Notes under the pieces: generated by a model | The model's input: the letters and a program-made list of their open reading frames with translations, nothing else | Database searches by the model: none | What the model was told of the DNA's origin: nothing | Program-made: the position numbers and the translations under genes | Part shown: positions 32,783 through 45,311 of the stretch, in pieces | How the letters are laid out: each line of letters begins with the position of its first letter | How positions within the stretch are numbered: position 1 is the first letter of the stretch | Assembly (NCBI GenBank): GCA_004554085.1 | Contig: SFNY01000024.1 | Span: forward strand, 27,428 to 91,427 | Source of the DNA: Clostridiales bacterium | GTDB taxonomy: Bacteria; Bacillota; Clostridia; Christensenellales; Aristaeellaceae | Length of the DNA stretch: 64,000 nt | Reading direction: 5' to 3'

Positions 32783-33529
32783 ATGCGCCGCTTTAGCATA
32801 TCGGAGTTGGATGCGCGCGCGCCGGAGCTTGCGCTCGGGCGGGGCATGGGGCTGGAGATTATTGGCTTCTGCACCGCGGAGCGCATGGAGGACGAGAAGT
32901 TGATCGCGTCGGAGGAAGTGCGGCTGCGCCCGTTTGCACGCAAGTCGCTGCATGCGCCCTACTACGAACTCACGCCCTGCGCCATCGATTCGCTGATCGG
33001 CCGGGTGAGCCTGCACCGCTACCGTCAGGCCGTACAGACCTGCATGCGGTTGGGCGTCCGTCGCCTGGTCGTGCACTCCGGCTACGCGCCGCAGATGTAC
33101 TTCCCCGAATGGTTTGTGCCCAAATCCATCGAATTCTGGAGGGAGTTCGTGCGCGAGCTGCCGGAGGACTTCGAGCTGCTACTGGAGAACGTGCTGGATG
33201 TGCGCCCGGAGCACATCCGGGACGTGTGCGACGGCGTGGACGATCCCCGGCTGCGCATCTGCCTGGATGTGGGCCACGCCAACGCCTACTCGGAGGTTCC
33301 GGTGGAGGACTGGATCTCCATGCTGGGCGGGCGCATCGCACACGTGCACCTGCACAACAACGATGGAAGCCGCGACGCCCACGCCCCGCTGAATGCGGGC
33401 AGCATGGACATTCCGCACATTCTGGAGCTGCTGGACGAGCACGCGCCGGAGGCGGAGATCTGCATCGAGAGCGTGGACGCATTGAGCTGCCTGAAAACAC
33501 TGGAAGAAACAGGAGCAATTGAAAAATGA
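32783..33529 (+). CDS. TIM-barrel sugar-phosphate isomerase/AP-endonuclease-2-family protein heading the cobamide operon
   Basis: A 248-aa TIM-barrel protein of the xylose-isomerase-like/EndoIV superfamily. Metal-site type residues appear in LVVHSGYAP, LLLENVLD, CLDVGHANAYSE and HVHLHNNDGSRDAHAPL. The start is ATG 32783, 6 bp after GGAGGCAG; the frame is open upstream to 32450 but that region holds the riboswitch and promoters. Its stop overlaps the cobT ATG (ATGA), so it belongs to the cobamide operon. Its role there is unknown; an activity in lower-ligand base or ribose-phosphate handling is possible. Confidence 0.75.
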   Translation: MRRFSISELDARAPELALGRGMGLEIIGFCTAERMEDEKLIASEEVRLRPFARKSLHAPYYELTPCAIDSLIGRVSLHRYRQAVQTCMRLGVRRLVVHSGYAPQMYFPEWFVPKSIEFWREFVRELPEDFELLLENVLDVRPEHIRDVCDGVDDPRLRICLDVGHANAYSEVPVEDWISMLGGRIAHVHLHNNDGSRDAHAPLNAGSMDIPHILELLDEHAPEAEICIESVDALSCLKTLEETGAIEK

Positions 33530-34611
33530 TTATGAATCCCTATGAAATCGAAATTCCCGCGCTGGACGCAGAGGTCATGAAGGAAGCCTGGGCGCGTCAG
33601 GACGCGCTGGCGAAGCCGCCCCGGAGCCTGGGCGTGCTGGAGGAGATCTCCGTGCGCTTTGCCGGCATGACCGGAAAGCTGTACAACGACGCGAAGAAGC
33701 GCCGCATCCTGATCTTTGCCGCGGACAACGGCGTGGTGGAGGAGGGCGTGACCTCCGCGCCCCAGTCGGTGACGCTGGCGCAGACCATCAACTTCACCCG
33801 AGGCCTGACCGGCGTGGCGGTGCTGGCGAAGCACTACAACACCGAATTGAAGGTCGTGGACGTGGGTGTGAACGCGCGCTTCGAGCAGCCGGGCGTGATC
33901 GACCGCAAGATCGCCATGGGCACGCGGAACCTGGCCAAGGAGCCTGCCATGACCCGTGAACAGGCGCTTCAGGCGCTGAACACCGGCTACGAGATGGCTG
34001 CACAGGCCGCTGCGGACGGCGTGGAGATCCTGGGCATCGGCGAGATGGGCATCGGCAATACCACCACCTCCAGCGCGATCTTGTCCTGCCTGCTGCACCT
34101 GCCCGCTGAGGAGACCACAGGCCGCGGCGGCGGCGTGAACGACGCGGGCTTTGCGCGCAAAAAGGAAATCATCGATTCCGCCATCGCGCGCTGGAAGCCT
34201 GACCCGGCGGACGTGGTGGACGTGCTGAGCAAAGTCGGCGGCTTTGACGTCGCGGCGATGTGCGGCGCGTTCCTGGGTACTGCGGCCAATCGCCTGCCGG
34301 TGGTGATCGACGGTTACATCTCCGCAGTTTCGGCGCTGTGCGCCTATCGCATCTGCCCGGAGAGCGCCAACTACTTCTTCGGCTCCCACATCTCCTGTGA
34401 GCGCGGCTACCTGCTGGCGATGAACGAGATGGGGGTCAAGCCCATGTTCCAGCTGGAGATGCGGCTGGGCGAAGGCAGCGGCTGTCCCATCGCCTTTGAG
34501 GTGATCGACGGCGCGCTGTCAGTGCTGAAGAACATGGCGACCTTCGACGAGGCGCGCATCGACGACGGCTACCTCAGCGAGATCCGCAGCGACGCGCACC
34601 TGCAGAGGTGA
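33526..34611 (+). CDS. cobT: Nicotinate-nucleotide--dimethylbenzimidazole phosphoribosyltransferase
   Basis: A 361-aa enzyme that activates the lower-ligand base (such as dimethylbenzimidazole) to its alpha-ribotide for cobamide assembly. Motifs: KPPRSLGVLE near the start, IFAADNGVVEEGV, GIGEMGIGNTTTSSA and the C-terminal LEMRLGEGSGCPIAF, which holds the catalytic Glu. Length is usual. ATG 33526 overlaps the upstream stop; ATG 33532 is an alternative. Confidence 0.95.
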   Translation: MIMNPYEIEIPALDAEVMKEAWARQDALAKPPRSLGVLEEISVRFAGMTGKLYNDAKKRRILIFAADNGVVEEGVTSAPQSVTLAQTINFTRGLTGVAVLAKHYNTELKVVDVGVNARFEQPGVIDRKIAMGTRNLAKEPAMTREQALQALNTGYEMAAQAAADGVEILGIGEMGIGNTTTSSAILSCLLHLPAEETTGRGGGVNDAGFARKKEIIDSAIARWKPDPADVVDVLSKVGGFDVAAMCGAFLGTAANRLPVVIDGYISAVSALCAYRICPESANYFFGSHISCERGYLLAMNEMGVKPMFQLEMRLGEGSGCPIAFEVIDGALSVLKNMATFDEARIDDGYLSEIRSDAHLQR

Positions 34612-34616
34612 GAGGA

Positions 34617-35147
34617 ATGTACACGCTGATTTCCGGAGGCTGCAAGAACGGCAAGTCCTACTACGCCCAGCGCGTGGCGAAGGCTGCGGGCGCGCCACTG
34701 TACTATCTGGCCACGATGATCTCCACCGGTGCGGAGGACGATGCGCGCATCGCCCGCCACCTGAAGGAGCGCGAGGGCTGGGGCTTCGAGACCATCGAGT
34801 GCGGCAAGCACATCCTGCATGCGCTGGAGCATGCCGACGCAGACGGCTCCTTCCTGCTGGACAGCGTGACCGCGCTGCTGGCCAACGAGATGTTCGATCC
34901 GGCGGGCTTCGACCCCGATGCTGCCGAGCGCGTGGCGGAGGAGCTTGCGCAGTTCGTGTCGCGCACGAAGAACGTGGTGTTCGTCTCGGACTACCTGTAT
35001 TCCGACGCGCAGATCTTCGACGACTGGACGGAGAGGTACCGCCGGGGCCTGGCCCTGGTGGACCGCCGTCTGGCGAAGTGCTGCGAAACGGTGCTGGAGG
35101 TTTCCTCCGGCACGGTGATCTGCCACAAGGGGGTGCTTCCGCTGTGA
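34617..35147 (+). CDS. cobU: Adenosylcobinamide kinase/adenosylcobinamide-phosphate guanylyltransferase
   Basis: A 176-aa bifunctional nucleotide-loop assembly enzyme. The P-loop reads SGGCKNGKSYYAQ, close to the family GGxRSGKS, and the guanylyl-site region is YYLATMIST...DARIARHLKERE with the FLLDSVTALLANEMF and VFVSDY strands. I start at ATG 34617 next to AGAGGA; GTG 34608 overlaps the cobT stop and lies inside the ribosome site. The gene overlaps cobS by 4 bp. Confidence 0.9.
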   Translation: MYTLISGGCKNGKSYYAQRVAKAAGAPLYYLATMISTGAEDDARIARHLKEREGWGFETIECGKHILHALEHADADGSFLLDSVTALLANEMFDPAGFDPDAAERVAEELAQFVSRTKNVVFVSDYLYSDAQIFDDWTERYRRGLALVDRRLAKCCETVLEVSSGTVICHKGVLPL

Positions 35148-35881
35148 AGAACATGCTCACCGCCATGGACATGTGCCTGCACATGTTCATCTCGATCCCG
35201 CTGCCGCCGGGCAAGTGGGATGACAGCCTACGCAAGCAGAGCACGGCATGTCTGCCGCTGCTGGGCCTGCTGATCGGCGCGATCTGGCTGGGAATCGCAG
35301 CCCTGGCGCGTGCGATTCTGCCGCTGCCGCTGGCTTCTGCGGTGGTCGCGGCCTATCCCTTCCTGATTACGGGCTTCATTCACCTGGACGGCTACATGGA
35401 TGCCAGCGACGCGCTGCTGTCCTGGCGGAACCGCGAGGAGCGATTGCGCATCCTGAAGGACGTGCACGTGGGCTCCTTCGCTGTGGTGATGATCGGCCTC
35501 TTGTTCCTGTTCCAGTTCGCGGCCTGCCTGTCGGTGACGAAGCTGTTTCCGCTGCTGATGATCCCGGTGCTGTCCCGCGCGGGCTCGGCGCTGTGCGTGC
35601 TGGCGCTGAAGCCGCTGGGCCACAGCGAGTACGCTTCCGGCAACCAGAGCGCGCCGGACAGCCTGATCTACGCGGTGCTGGCCATGGCCGCTGTGGCGAT
35701 GATCGTGCTGACGCTGGTCTGCGGATGGCGGGGCCTGATCGTGGGCGCTGCGGTGGTCGCGGGCTATACCCTCGCCATGTGGCGCTGCGTGCGCTCGCTG
35801 GGTGGCGTGTCCGGCGATCTGGCGGGCTTTTCGCTGACGGTGGCGGAGCTGTGCGGGCTGATCGCCCTCTCGATGATCTGA
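35144..35881 (+). CDS. cobS: Adenosylcobinamide-GDP ribazoletransferase (cobalamin synthase)
   Basis: A 245-aa multi-span membrane enzyme that joins adenosylcobinamide-GDP to the alpha-ribazole made by CobT. Markers are the N-terminal FISIPLPPGKW, the GFIHLDGYMDASDALLSWRNREERLRILKD loop with its Asp/His set, and VHVGSFAVV. It starts at GTG 35144, overlapping the cobU TGA, with AAGGGGG upstream; ATG 35153 is the alternative. Confidence 0.92.
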   Translation: MKNMLTAMDMCLHMFISIPLPPGKWDDSLRKQSTACLPLLGLLIGAIWLGIAALARAILPLPLASAVVAAYPFLITGFIHLDGYMDASDALLSWRNREERLRILKDVHVGSFAVVMIGLLFLFQFAACLSVTKLFPLLMIPVLSRAGSALCVLALKPLGHSEYASGNQSAPDSLIYAVLAMAAVAMIVLTLVCGWRGLIVGAAVVAGYTLAMWRCVRSLGGVSGDLAGFSLTVAELCGLIALSMI

Positions 35882-35893
35882 AGGAGTGAAAAT

Positions 35894-36254
35894 ATGATCT
35901 TTGTATTTGGCGGCGCATACCAGGGCATGGAGGAGTACGCCCGGGAGAGCTGCGGCGCTGCGGAAATTGTGCAGCTTACCGAAAACGACGCGCAGATCGA
36001 CTTCTCCACCGGCGCAGTGGCGGGTCTGGAGAGATACGTGCTGGGCTGCGTGCGCCGTGGCGAGAATGCGCGGGAATACTTTGAAGCCCATCGCGGCGAA
36101 TGGAAGGACGCGGTGCTCATCGGCACGGACTTCTCCTGCGGGCTGGTGCCCATGGAGGCGGAGAACCGCCTGTGGCGGGAGGAGAACGGATCTGGCGGGC
36201 GAGGCGGTGCGCGTGGTCCGCATGTTCTGCGGCATCGCCCAGGTGATCAAATGA
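35894..36254 (+). pseudogene. CobU paralogue with degenerate P-loop, frame-disrupted
   Basis: The N-terminus MIFVFGGAYQGMEEYARES aligns with CobU, but the P-loop Lys-Ser is missing (GGAYQGME). A late block, TDFSCGLVPMEAENRLWREEN, also fits the family (G-x-V-P-M-x-A-E-N-R). After REENG at 36190 the reading frame shifts: the expected tail DLAGEAVRVV...GIAQVIK and a TGA at 36252-36254 lie in another frame, with that TGA overlapping the cobC ATG. In the sequence as given the first frame instead runs on into cobC as a 309-aa open frame. A 2- or 5-base loss at 36187-36190 explains it. AAGGAG precedes the ATG. Confidence 0.65.
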
Positions 36255-36823
36255 GGCTGGTGCTGCTGCGCCACGGCAGGACGGCGGCCAACGACGCGCG
36301 GCTCTACTGCGGCGTGACGGACGTGGCGCTGTCGGAGGCGGGGCGTGCGCAATTGATGCTGCGCCGGGAACGGGTGCACTATCCGAAGATCGACGGCCTG
36401 CTGCGGGTCACCAGCGGCATGCTTCGCGCGGACGAGACGCTGCGCATCCTCTTCGATGCGGAGCCGGAGCTGCGGCTGCCGGGGCTTCGGGAGATGAACT
36501 TCGGGCGCTTCGAGATGCACAGCTACGAGCAGCTCAAGGGCGACGCCGACTATCAGAAGTGGATCATGGACGCAAGCAGGGAGGTCTCCACGCCCGGCGG
36601 GGAGTCCAAGCGGGGCTTTCACCTTCGCGTGAACGCTGCCTTTGACGCACTGCGTCAGGATGCGCTGGTGGTGTGCCACGGCGGGGTGATCGCCGCGCGC
36701 ATGGGCCAGCTCTTTCCACAGGAGAACAAGAATCTGTACCAGTGGCAGCCGGACTCCGGCCTGGGCTACGTCCTGGAGGAGAAAGGCGGCGCATGGAGCT
36801 ATACGACCATCGGGGAGGAATGA
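36251..36823 (+). CDS. cobC: Histidine-phosphatase-family protein, probable alpha-ribazole phosphatase
   Basis: A 190-aa phosphatase with the RHG motif LVLLRHGRTAAND at the N-terminus, the second catalytic His in VVCHGGVIAAR and the acid FGRFEMHSYEQLKGD. Members in cobamide operons remove the 5'-phosphate of alpha-ribazole phosphate or cobalamin phosphate, the last step of lower-ligand attachment; the context supports this over phosphoglycerate mutase. ATG 36251 overlaps the TGA of the broken upstream frame. Confidence 0.85.
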   Translation: MRLVLLRHGRTAANDARLYCGVTDVALSEAGRAQLMLRRERVHYPKIDGLLRVTSGMLRADETLRILFDAEPELRLPGLREMNFGRFEMHSYEQLKGDADYQKWIMDASREVSTPGGESKRGFHLRVNAAFDALRQDALVVCHGGVIAARMGQLFPQENKNLYQWQPDSGLGYVLEEKGGAWSYTTIGEE

Positions 36824-36826
36824 GCG

Positions 36827-37297
36827 ATGCGGCATCCGGATCGGGAGATTACAGATATTCAGGAGATTGCGAAGGTCTTTGAACGGGCGGACACCATCCG
36901 CATTGGCATGCACGGCGGGGACTATCCCTACGTTGTGCCCGTGTCCTTCGGCTGGGAGATGGTGGACGGAAAGATTGCCGTCTACTTCCACGGCGCGCGC
37001 AGGGGCATGAAATACGACCTGCTGCGAAAAGATCCCCGGGTGTGCGTGGAGGCCGACGTGCTGCACGGCTACGTGCCCAACGGCGACAGCTACACCTCGG
37101 ACTACGAGAGCGCCATCGGCTTCGGCGAGGCGGAGAGCCTGACGGGCGCGGAGGCGGTGCACGGCATGAAGTTGCTGCTGCGCCACTGCGGCGCGCCGGA
37201 GGACGGCGCGGAGAGGTGCATTCTGCGGGATATCACCGAGATGACCCGCGTGGTGCTTGTTCAGGTCACGGGCAAGCGCAGGTTCAAGAGGGGATAA
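36827..37297 (+). CDS. Pyridoxamine-5'-phosphate-oxidase-like flavin-binding protein
   Basis: A 156-aa split-barrel FMN protein of the PNPOx/NimA-like family: MRHPDREITDIQEIAKVFERAD opens it, with YPYVVPVSFGWE, YFHGARRGMKYDLL and the C-terminal MTRVVLVQVTGKRRFK. It starts 3 bp past the cobC stop after GGGGAGG, so it is the last gene of the cobamide operon and is followed by a terminator. Members include reductases for flavins, nitroimidazoles and, in BluB-related work, flavin chemistry; a link to lower-ligand synthesis is only an idea. Confidence 0.85.
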   Translation: MRHPDREITDIQEIAKVFERADTIRIGMHGGDYPYVVPVSFGWEMVDGKIAVYFHGARRGMKYDLLRKDPRVCVEADVLHGYVPNGDSYTSDYESAIGFGEAESLTGAEAVHGMKLLLRHCGAPEDGAERCILRDITEMTRVVLVQVTGKRRFKRG

Positions 37298-37328
37298 AGC
37301 TGCTGCATAAAAATACTGCGGACAGGAG

Positions 37329-37364
37329 GCTGCCGTCGATTCAGGGGAATCGGCGGCAGCTTTT
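37329..37364 (+). terminator. Terminator of the cobamide operon
   Basis: A 14-bp stem with one G-T pair (GCTGCCGTCGATTC / GAATCGGCGGCAGC), loop AGGG, then TTTT. The following 215 bp up to the ROK gene are AT-richer and hold no gene; I see no convincing promoter there beyond a TATATT at about 37496. Confidence 0.85.
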
Positions 37365-37579
37365 CCATGTCTCCGAACGGGCCGCGCCGCACTGTCGAAG
37401 CGGCAAATCGGGGCCTGTCAAGGCAAGCCAACTGTTATTTTTGCAACAAATCATACGAATTTTGAAGAATTGTGGGAATAATTGCAGAAATATGGTATAT
37501 TGGAAGCGGAAAGTGCTACATAGGCAGAAAATGGGTTTCGCGCCGCAGCTGCGCGGAACCGTGAGGGTTGGTTGGAATT

Positions 37580-38824
37580 ATGCATTATCTGTCCGATTTC
37601 AAGGATTGTGCCGGGCGGCCGGTCAATGCGCGGCAAATCAAGGAAGAAAAACTGAAGCAGCTGTTCGACCTGCTGTATGCGGCGGGGGAGATGGCGCGCG
37701 CCGATCTTGCACGTGTGACGGGCCTGAGCCCGACCACGGTGTCCGCGCTGGTGGAGGAACTGATCCGCAGGGGAATCTTTGTGGAAGCGGGCTATGCGCC
37801 CACGATGCAGGGCGGTCGCAGGCCCATCAATCTTCGCGTCAACGCGCAGGGTCGCCAGATTCCGACATTTACAATTCGCTGCAGCGGCGTGCGCTTCGAG
37901 CTTTACAACCTGGGCATGGAGGTGCTGGAGGCCTTCGACCTGCGCTTCGCCGACGGGGAGCTGGAGCACAGTGACGAGGCCTGCACGTGCCTGATCGCCG
38001 ACGTTCTGAATGGGCGCTCGAAGTGCTTCTCTCCCCAGCTTGCGGCGGGGGTGTGCATCTGCATTCCGGGCATCTACAAGCCTGACCGCAAGGCGTTCAT
38101 GCTCTGCGCCGGCGGCGAACTGCGGCTGGAGGTGCTGGAAGCGCTGGAGCGGGAGCTGCAGCTGCCACTGTTTCTGGGCAACGAGCTGCATTGCCTCACC
38201 TATATGGAGGCGATGCGCAGCGCGGAGACGGAGTCCCGGGGCCTGATCTACGTCGATGTTTCCCGGCAGGTGGAGACGTGCCTCTATGTCAACGGCGATG
38301 TGTACACCGGCAGGGACAACTATGCCGGACAGCTGGGCCACGTCTCCATCAATTACCGCGGTCGTCCATGCAGCTGCGGGAGCCGGGGCTGTCTGGAGCG
38401 GTACGTGAACACAGATGCGGTGCTGGAGCGCATCGCGGAGGCTGCGGCCTTCAAGCGCTGCCGAACGCTGGAACAGCTGACGGGCGGCGACATGGGAAAG
38501 CTGACGATGGAGATGATCGGAAGGGCCTACGAGGCGGGCGAGCCGGTGGTCGTCGAGGTGATCGATGACATCGCGGAGCAGCTGTTTGCGGGCGTCTATG
38601 CCATGGTGAGCATCACCGGCGTGGGCCGCATTGCCCTCGGCGGCGACATCGCGCGGATGGGTCCACGCTTTCTGGAGCGCATGCAGGCGCTCGCCCGGCA
38701 GACTACTGGACATCATTTGCTGCGGGGCATCACGATCGCATACAGTGACCTGGATGCGGATGCGGTCAGCACGGGATTGGTCTCCTACTTCATCAAAAAG
38801 CGCTTTGAGATCAACCGGAGATAA
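37580..38824 (+). CDS. ROK-family transcriptional regulator
   Basis: A 414-aa ROK protein with an N-terminal winged helix (EEKLKQLFDLLYAAGEMARADLA, LSPTTVSALVEELIRRG) and a sugar-kinase-like domain. The zinc motif CSCGSRGCLERYV is intact, but the ATP/phosphate site and kinase Asp are poorly kept, as in NagC/XylR-type repressors. The effector is presumably a sugar or amino sugar; no sugar gene is adjacent, so the target is elsewhere. I prefer ATG 37580 over TTG 37568, which lies within the ribosome site. Confidence 0.88.
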   Translation: MHYLSDFKDCAGRPVNARQIKEEKLKQLFDLLYAAGEMARADLARVTGLSPTTVSALVEELIRRGIFVEAGYAPTMQGGRRPINLRVNAQGRQIPTFTIRCSGVRFELYNLGMEVLEAFDLRFADGELEHSDEACTCLIADVLNGRSKCFSPQLAAGVCICIPGIYKPDRKAFMLCAGGELRLEVLEALERELQLPLFLGNELHCLTYMEAMRSAETESRGLIYVDVSRQVETCLYVNGDVYTGRDNYAGQLGHVSINYRGRPCSCGSRGCLERYVNTDAVLERIAEAAAFKRCRTLEQLTGGDMGKLTMEMIGRAYEAGEPVVVEVIDDIAEQLFAGVYAMVSITGVGRIALGGDIARMGPRFLERMQALARQTTGHHLLRGITIAYSDLDADAVSTGLVSYFIKKRFEINRR

Positions 38825-38842
38825 GCCCGATGAAAATAGGGG

Positions 38843-38876
38843 GGGGTACATCGAAGCAGAAGCTTCGATGTACCCC
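38843..38876. terminator. Bidirectional terminator between the ROK and carB genes
   Basis: A perfect 15-bp stem (GGGGTACATCGAAGC / GCTTCGATGTACCCC) with loop AGAA between convergent genes. There is no long T-run on either side. Confidence 0.7.
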
Positions 38877-38892
38877 TTCCGTATGCATATTA

Positions 38893-42908
<4,016 letters not shown>

Positions 42909-42918
<10 letters not shown>

Positions 42919-43979
42919 GAGGCGGCACCTCCCATCATGGAAATGAAGCGGTCAAAGAGGAAAGCGGTGTCGCGGGGCCCGGAGCAGGCCTCCGGGTGGA
43001 ACTGCACGGTGAAGGCGTTCCACTCGGGGTAGTCGATGCCCTCGCAGGTGTTGTCGTTGGCGTTGACGAAGCGAATCTGTCCCTCCCGGACGGACTCGGA
43101 CACCACCGCATAGCCGTGGTTCTGGCTGGTGATGTAGGTGCGCGTGCCGCTAACCTCCTTCACCGGCTGGTTCGCGCCGCGGTGGCCGAACTTCATCTTT
43201 TCCGTGCGCCCGCCTGCGGCCAACGCCGTCAGCTGGTGGCCCAGGCAGATGCCGAACACCGGCAGCTTGCCCAGCATCTTTGCGATCTGGGCGATGCAGT
43301 AGCTGTTCTCGCTGGGGTCGCCGGGGCCGTTGGAGAGCATCACGCCGTCGAAGCCGCCGTTCAGGATCTCCCGAGCGGGGGTGCGTGCGGGCCAGACCGT
43401 CACCGTGCAGCCGCGCTTCTGAAGCTCCCGCACGATGTTGCGCTTTGCGCCGTAGTCCATGAGCGCCACGCGGTACTTCTCTTCGCCCTGGGCTGGATGG
43501 GTGGAGGGGCCGTCACAGGTGACCTCGTCCACCACGCCGCTGACGCTGTACGCCTGAATGGGGGTCAGATCGGTGGGGATTTCGGAGCAGATCATGGCGT
43601 TCATCACGCCGCTCTCGCGGATCTTGCGGGTGATGGCGCGGGTGTCCACGCCGCAGATGCCGGGCACGCCGCGCTCCTTCAGGAAGCGATCCAGTTCATA
43701 CTGGCTGCGGAAGTTGGAGGGCGTGTCGCACAGCTCGCGCACCACATAGCCGCGGACGTGGCACTTGCCCTCGAAGTCGTCCTCGATCACGCCGTAGTTG
43801 CCGATCAGCGGGAAGGTCTGCATCACGATCTGTCCCGCATAGCTGGGGTCGGTCAGGGTCTCCAGATAGCCCACCATGCCCGTGGTGAACACCAGCTCGC
43901 CCAGGCCGCACGCCTCCGCGCCGATGCCGACGCCCTCGTACACGCTGCCGTCGGCCAGCACCAGATAAGCCTTCGCCAT
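42909..43979 (-). CDS. carA: Carbamoyl-phosphate synthase small subunit (glutamine amidotransferase)
   Basis: A 356-aa subunit that frees ammonia from glutamine for CarB. The C-terminal class-I amidotransferase domain has SNGPGDPSEN, the nucleophile in FGICLGHQL, and the His/Glu pair near FTVQFHPEACSG. The N-terminal CPSase_sm_N starts AYLVLADGSVYEGVGIG. AGAGAGG precedes the ATG. It is followed directly by carB (10-bp overlap) and preceded by argF with a hairpin between. Confidence 0.95.
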
Positions 43980-44001
43980 AAATAACCTCTCTTTCGTACC
44001 A

Positions 44002-44024
44002 AGAACCGGCAGATTGCCGGTTCT
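44002..44024. terminator. Hairpin between argF and carA
   Basis: A perfect 10-bp stem with a 3-nt loop (AGAACCGGCA / TGCCGGTTCT, loop GAT). On the argF-carA (minus) strand it is followed only by TGG, so it may reduce rather than stop read-through; on the plus strand it is followed by TTTT. Confidence 0.55.
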
Positions 44025-44037
44025 TTTGCAGCTATGA

Positions 44038-45042
44038 TCAGAATGCGCCGAGGGTCGCCGCCATCACAGCCTTGATGGTGTGCATGCGGTTCTCCGCCTC
44101 GTCAAACACGATGGAGGCCGGGGACTCGAACACCTCGTCCGTCACTTCCATTTCGTTGATTCCGAATTTTTCAGAAATTTCCCGGCCGATTCCGGTGTTC
44201 AGGTCGTGGAAGGCCGGCAGGCAGTGCATAAATACGCAGTCCGACGCGGCTGCAGCCATCTTCTTTGCGTCCACCTGATAGGGGGACAGTTCGCGGATGC
44301 GCTCCTCCCACACCTCGGCGGGCTCGCCCATGGAGACCCACACGTCGGTGTAGATCACGTTCGCACCCTTGACGGCCTCCATCGGATCCTCGCAGAAGGA
44401 GAGCTTCGCGCCGGTCTGGGCGGCGATCTGCTGGCACTGTTCGATCAGCGCCGCGTCGGGGAAGTACTTCTTCGGGGCGCAGGCCACGAACTCCAGGCCC
44501 ATCTTCGCACAGCCCACCATCAGTGAATTGCCCATGTTGTAGCGCGCGTCGCCCATGTACACCAGCTTCACGCCCTGAAGGCGGCCGAAGCGCTCGCGGA
44601 TGGTCAGGAAGTCCGCCAGAATCTGGGTGGGATGGAACTCGTTGGTCAGGCCATTCCACACCGGCACGCCGGCGTGCTTCGCCAGCGTCTCCACGATCTC
44701 CTGACCGAAGCCGCGGTACTCGATGCCGTCGTACATGCGGCCCAGCACCCGCGCGGTGTCGGCGATGGACTCCTTCTTGCCGATCTGGGAGCCGGAGGGG
44801 TCGAGATAGGTCACGCCCATGCCCAGATCGTAGGCCGCGACCTCGAAGCTGCAGCGGGTGCGGGTGCTGGTCTTTTCAAAGATCAGCGCAACGTTCTTGC
44901 CGCGCAGCGCGTCGTGGGCGATGTGCGCCTTCTTCTTTTGCTTGAGCTCCGCCGCCAGATCGATCAGCGCGCCGATCTCCTGCGGCGTCAGGTCCAACAG
45001 CTTCAGGAAGCTCTTTCCCGCCAGGGACTTGGTGTTCGCCAT
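44038..45042 (-). CDS. argF: Ornithine carbamoyltransferase
   Basis: A 334-aa enzyme making citrulline from ornithine and carbamoyl phosphate. The carbamoyl-phosphate loop is EKTSTRTRCSFE, followed by HPTQILADF, the ornithine site DVWVSMGEP and HCLPAFHDLNTGIG. I start at ATG 45042 (GGGGGTTG upstream) because the protein then begins with the usual LAGKSFLKLLDLT; the frame to 45138 covers the promoter. With carAB next on the strand, the cluster channels carbamoyl phosphate to arginine. Confidence 0.95.
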   Translation of the reverse strand: MANTKSLAGKSFLKLLDLTPQEIGALIDLAAELKQKKKAHIAHDALRGKNVALIFEKTSTRTRCSFEVAAYDLGMGVTYLDPSGSQIGKKESIADTARVLGRMYDGIEYRGFGQEIVETLAKHAGVPVWNGLTNEFHPTQILADFLTIRERFGRLQGVKLVYMGDARYNMGNSLMVGCAKMGLEFVACAPKKYFPDAALIEQCQQIAAQTGAKLSFCEDPMEAVKGANVIYTDVWVSMGEPAEVWEERIRELSPYQVDAKKMAAAASDCVFMHCLPAFHDLNTGIGREISEKFGINEMEVTDEVFESPASIVFDEAENRMHTIKAVMAATLGAF

Positions 45043-45073
45043 GCATTTCAACCCCCAAAACACAGTTTGAACT

Positions 45074-45103
45074 ATTATAAAGCCTACCGCGCCCTGCGTG
45101 CAA
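45074..45103 (-). promoter_or_regulatory. SigA promoter of the argF-carAB-dapF operon
   Basis: Minus-strand TTGCAC (45098-45103), an 18-bp spacer and TATAAT (45074-45079), about 30 bp upstream of argF. Confidence 0.65.
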
Positions 45104-45237
45104 TGCAATGCAGGTAAAATTATACGTACATGATGCATAAATTGTGGGCGAATTCCTATACGTAGGTATAAAAATTCGAGAATATGCGGAAAATTACATA
45201 AATATGCATTGACAGCACGGCCCTGAAGTGCTATTCT
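45104..45237 (+). promoter_or_regulatory. AT-rich divergent control region and SigA promoter of the amino-acid binding protein
   Basis: TTGACA (45209-45214), a 17-bp spacer and TATTCT (45232-45237) drive the downstream gene. The AT-rich stretch before it holds several imperfect dyads (ATGCAT twice, GAATTC, TATACGTAGGTATA, ACATAAATATGCAT) that look like ARG-box-type sites, which would fit ArgR control of argF and the binding protein. Low certainty on the regulator. Confidence 0.5.
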
Positions 45238-45311
45238 GTGTCCAATCCATCCGGCGCGGAGCGCAGGGGGGACAACGGGAAAAACAATGGGAAAGAAAGA
45301 GGGTCAAACAT

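Noticed and set aside
35894..36823. A genuine CobU-CobC fusion protein
   Set aside because: The bridging residues are a frame-shifted Gly/Arg-rich string, while the proper CobU tail and stop exist in another frame overlapping the cobC ATG, so two genes with a frame break is simpler. Kept as a finding because reads should decide.
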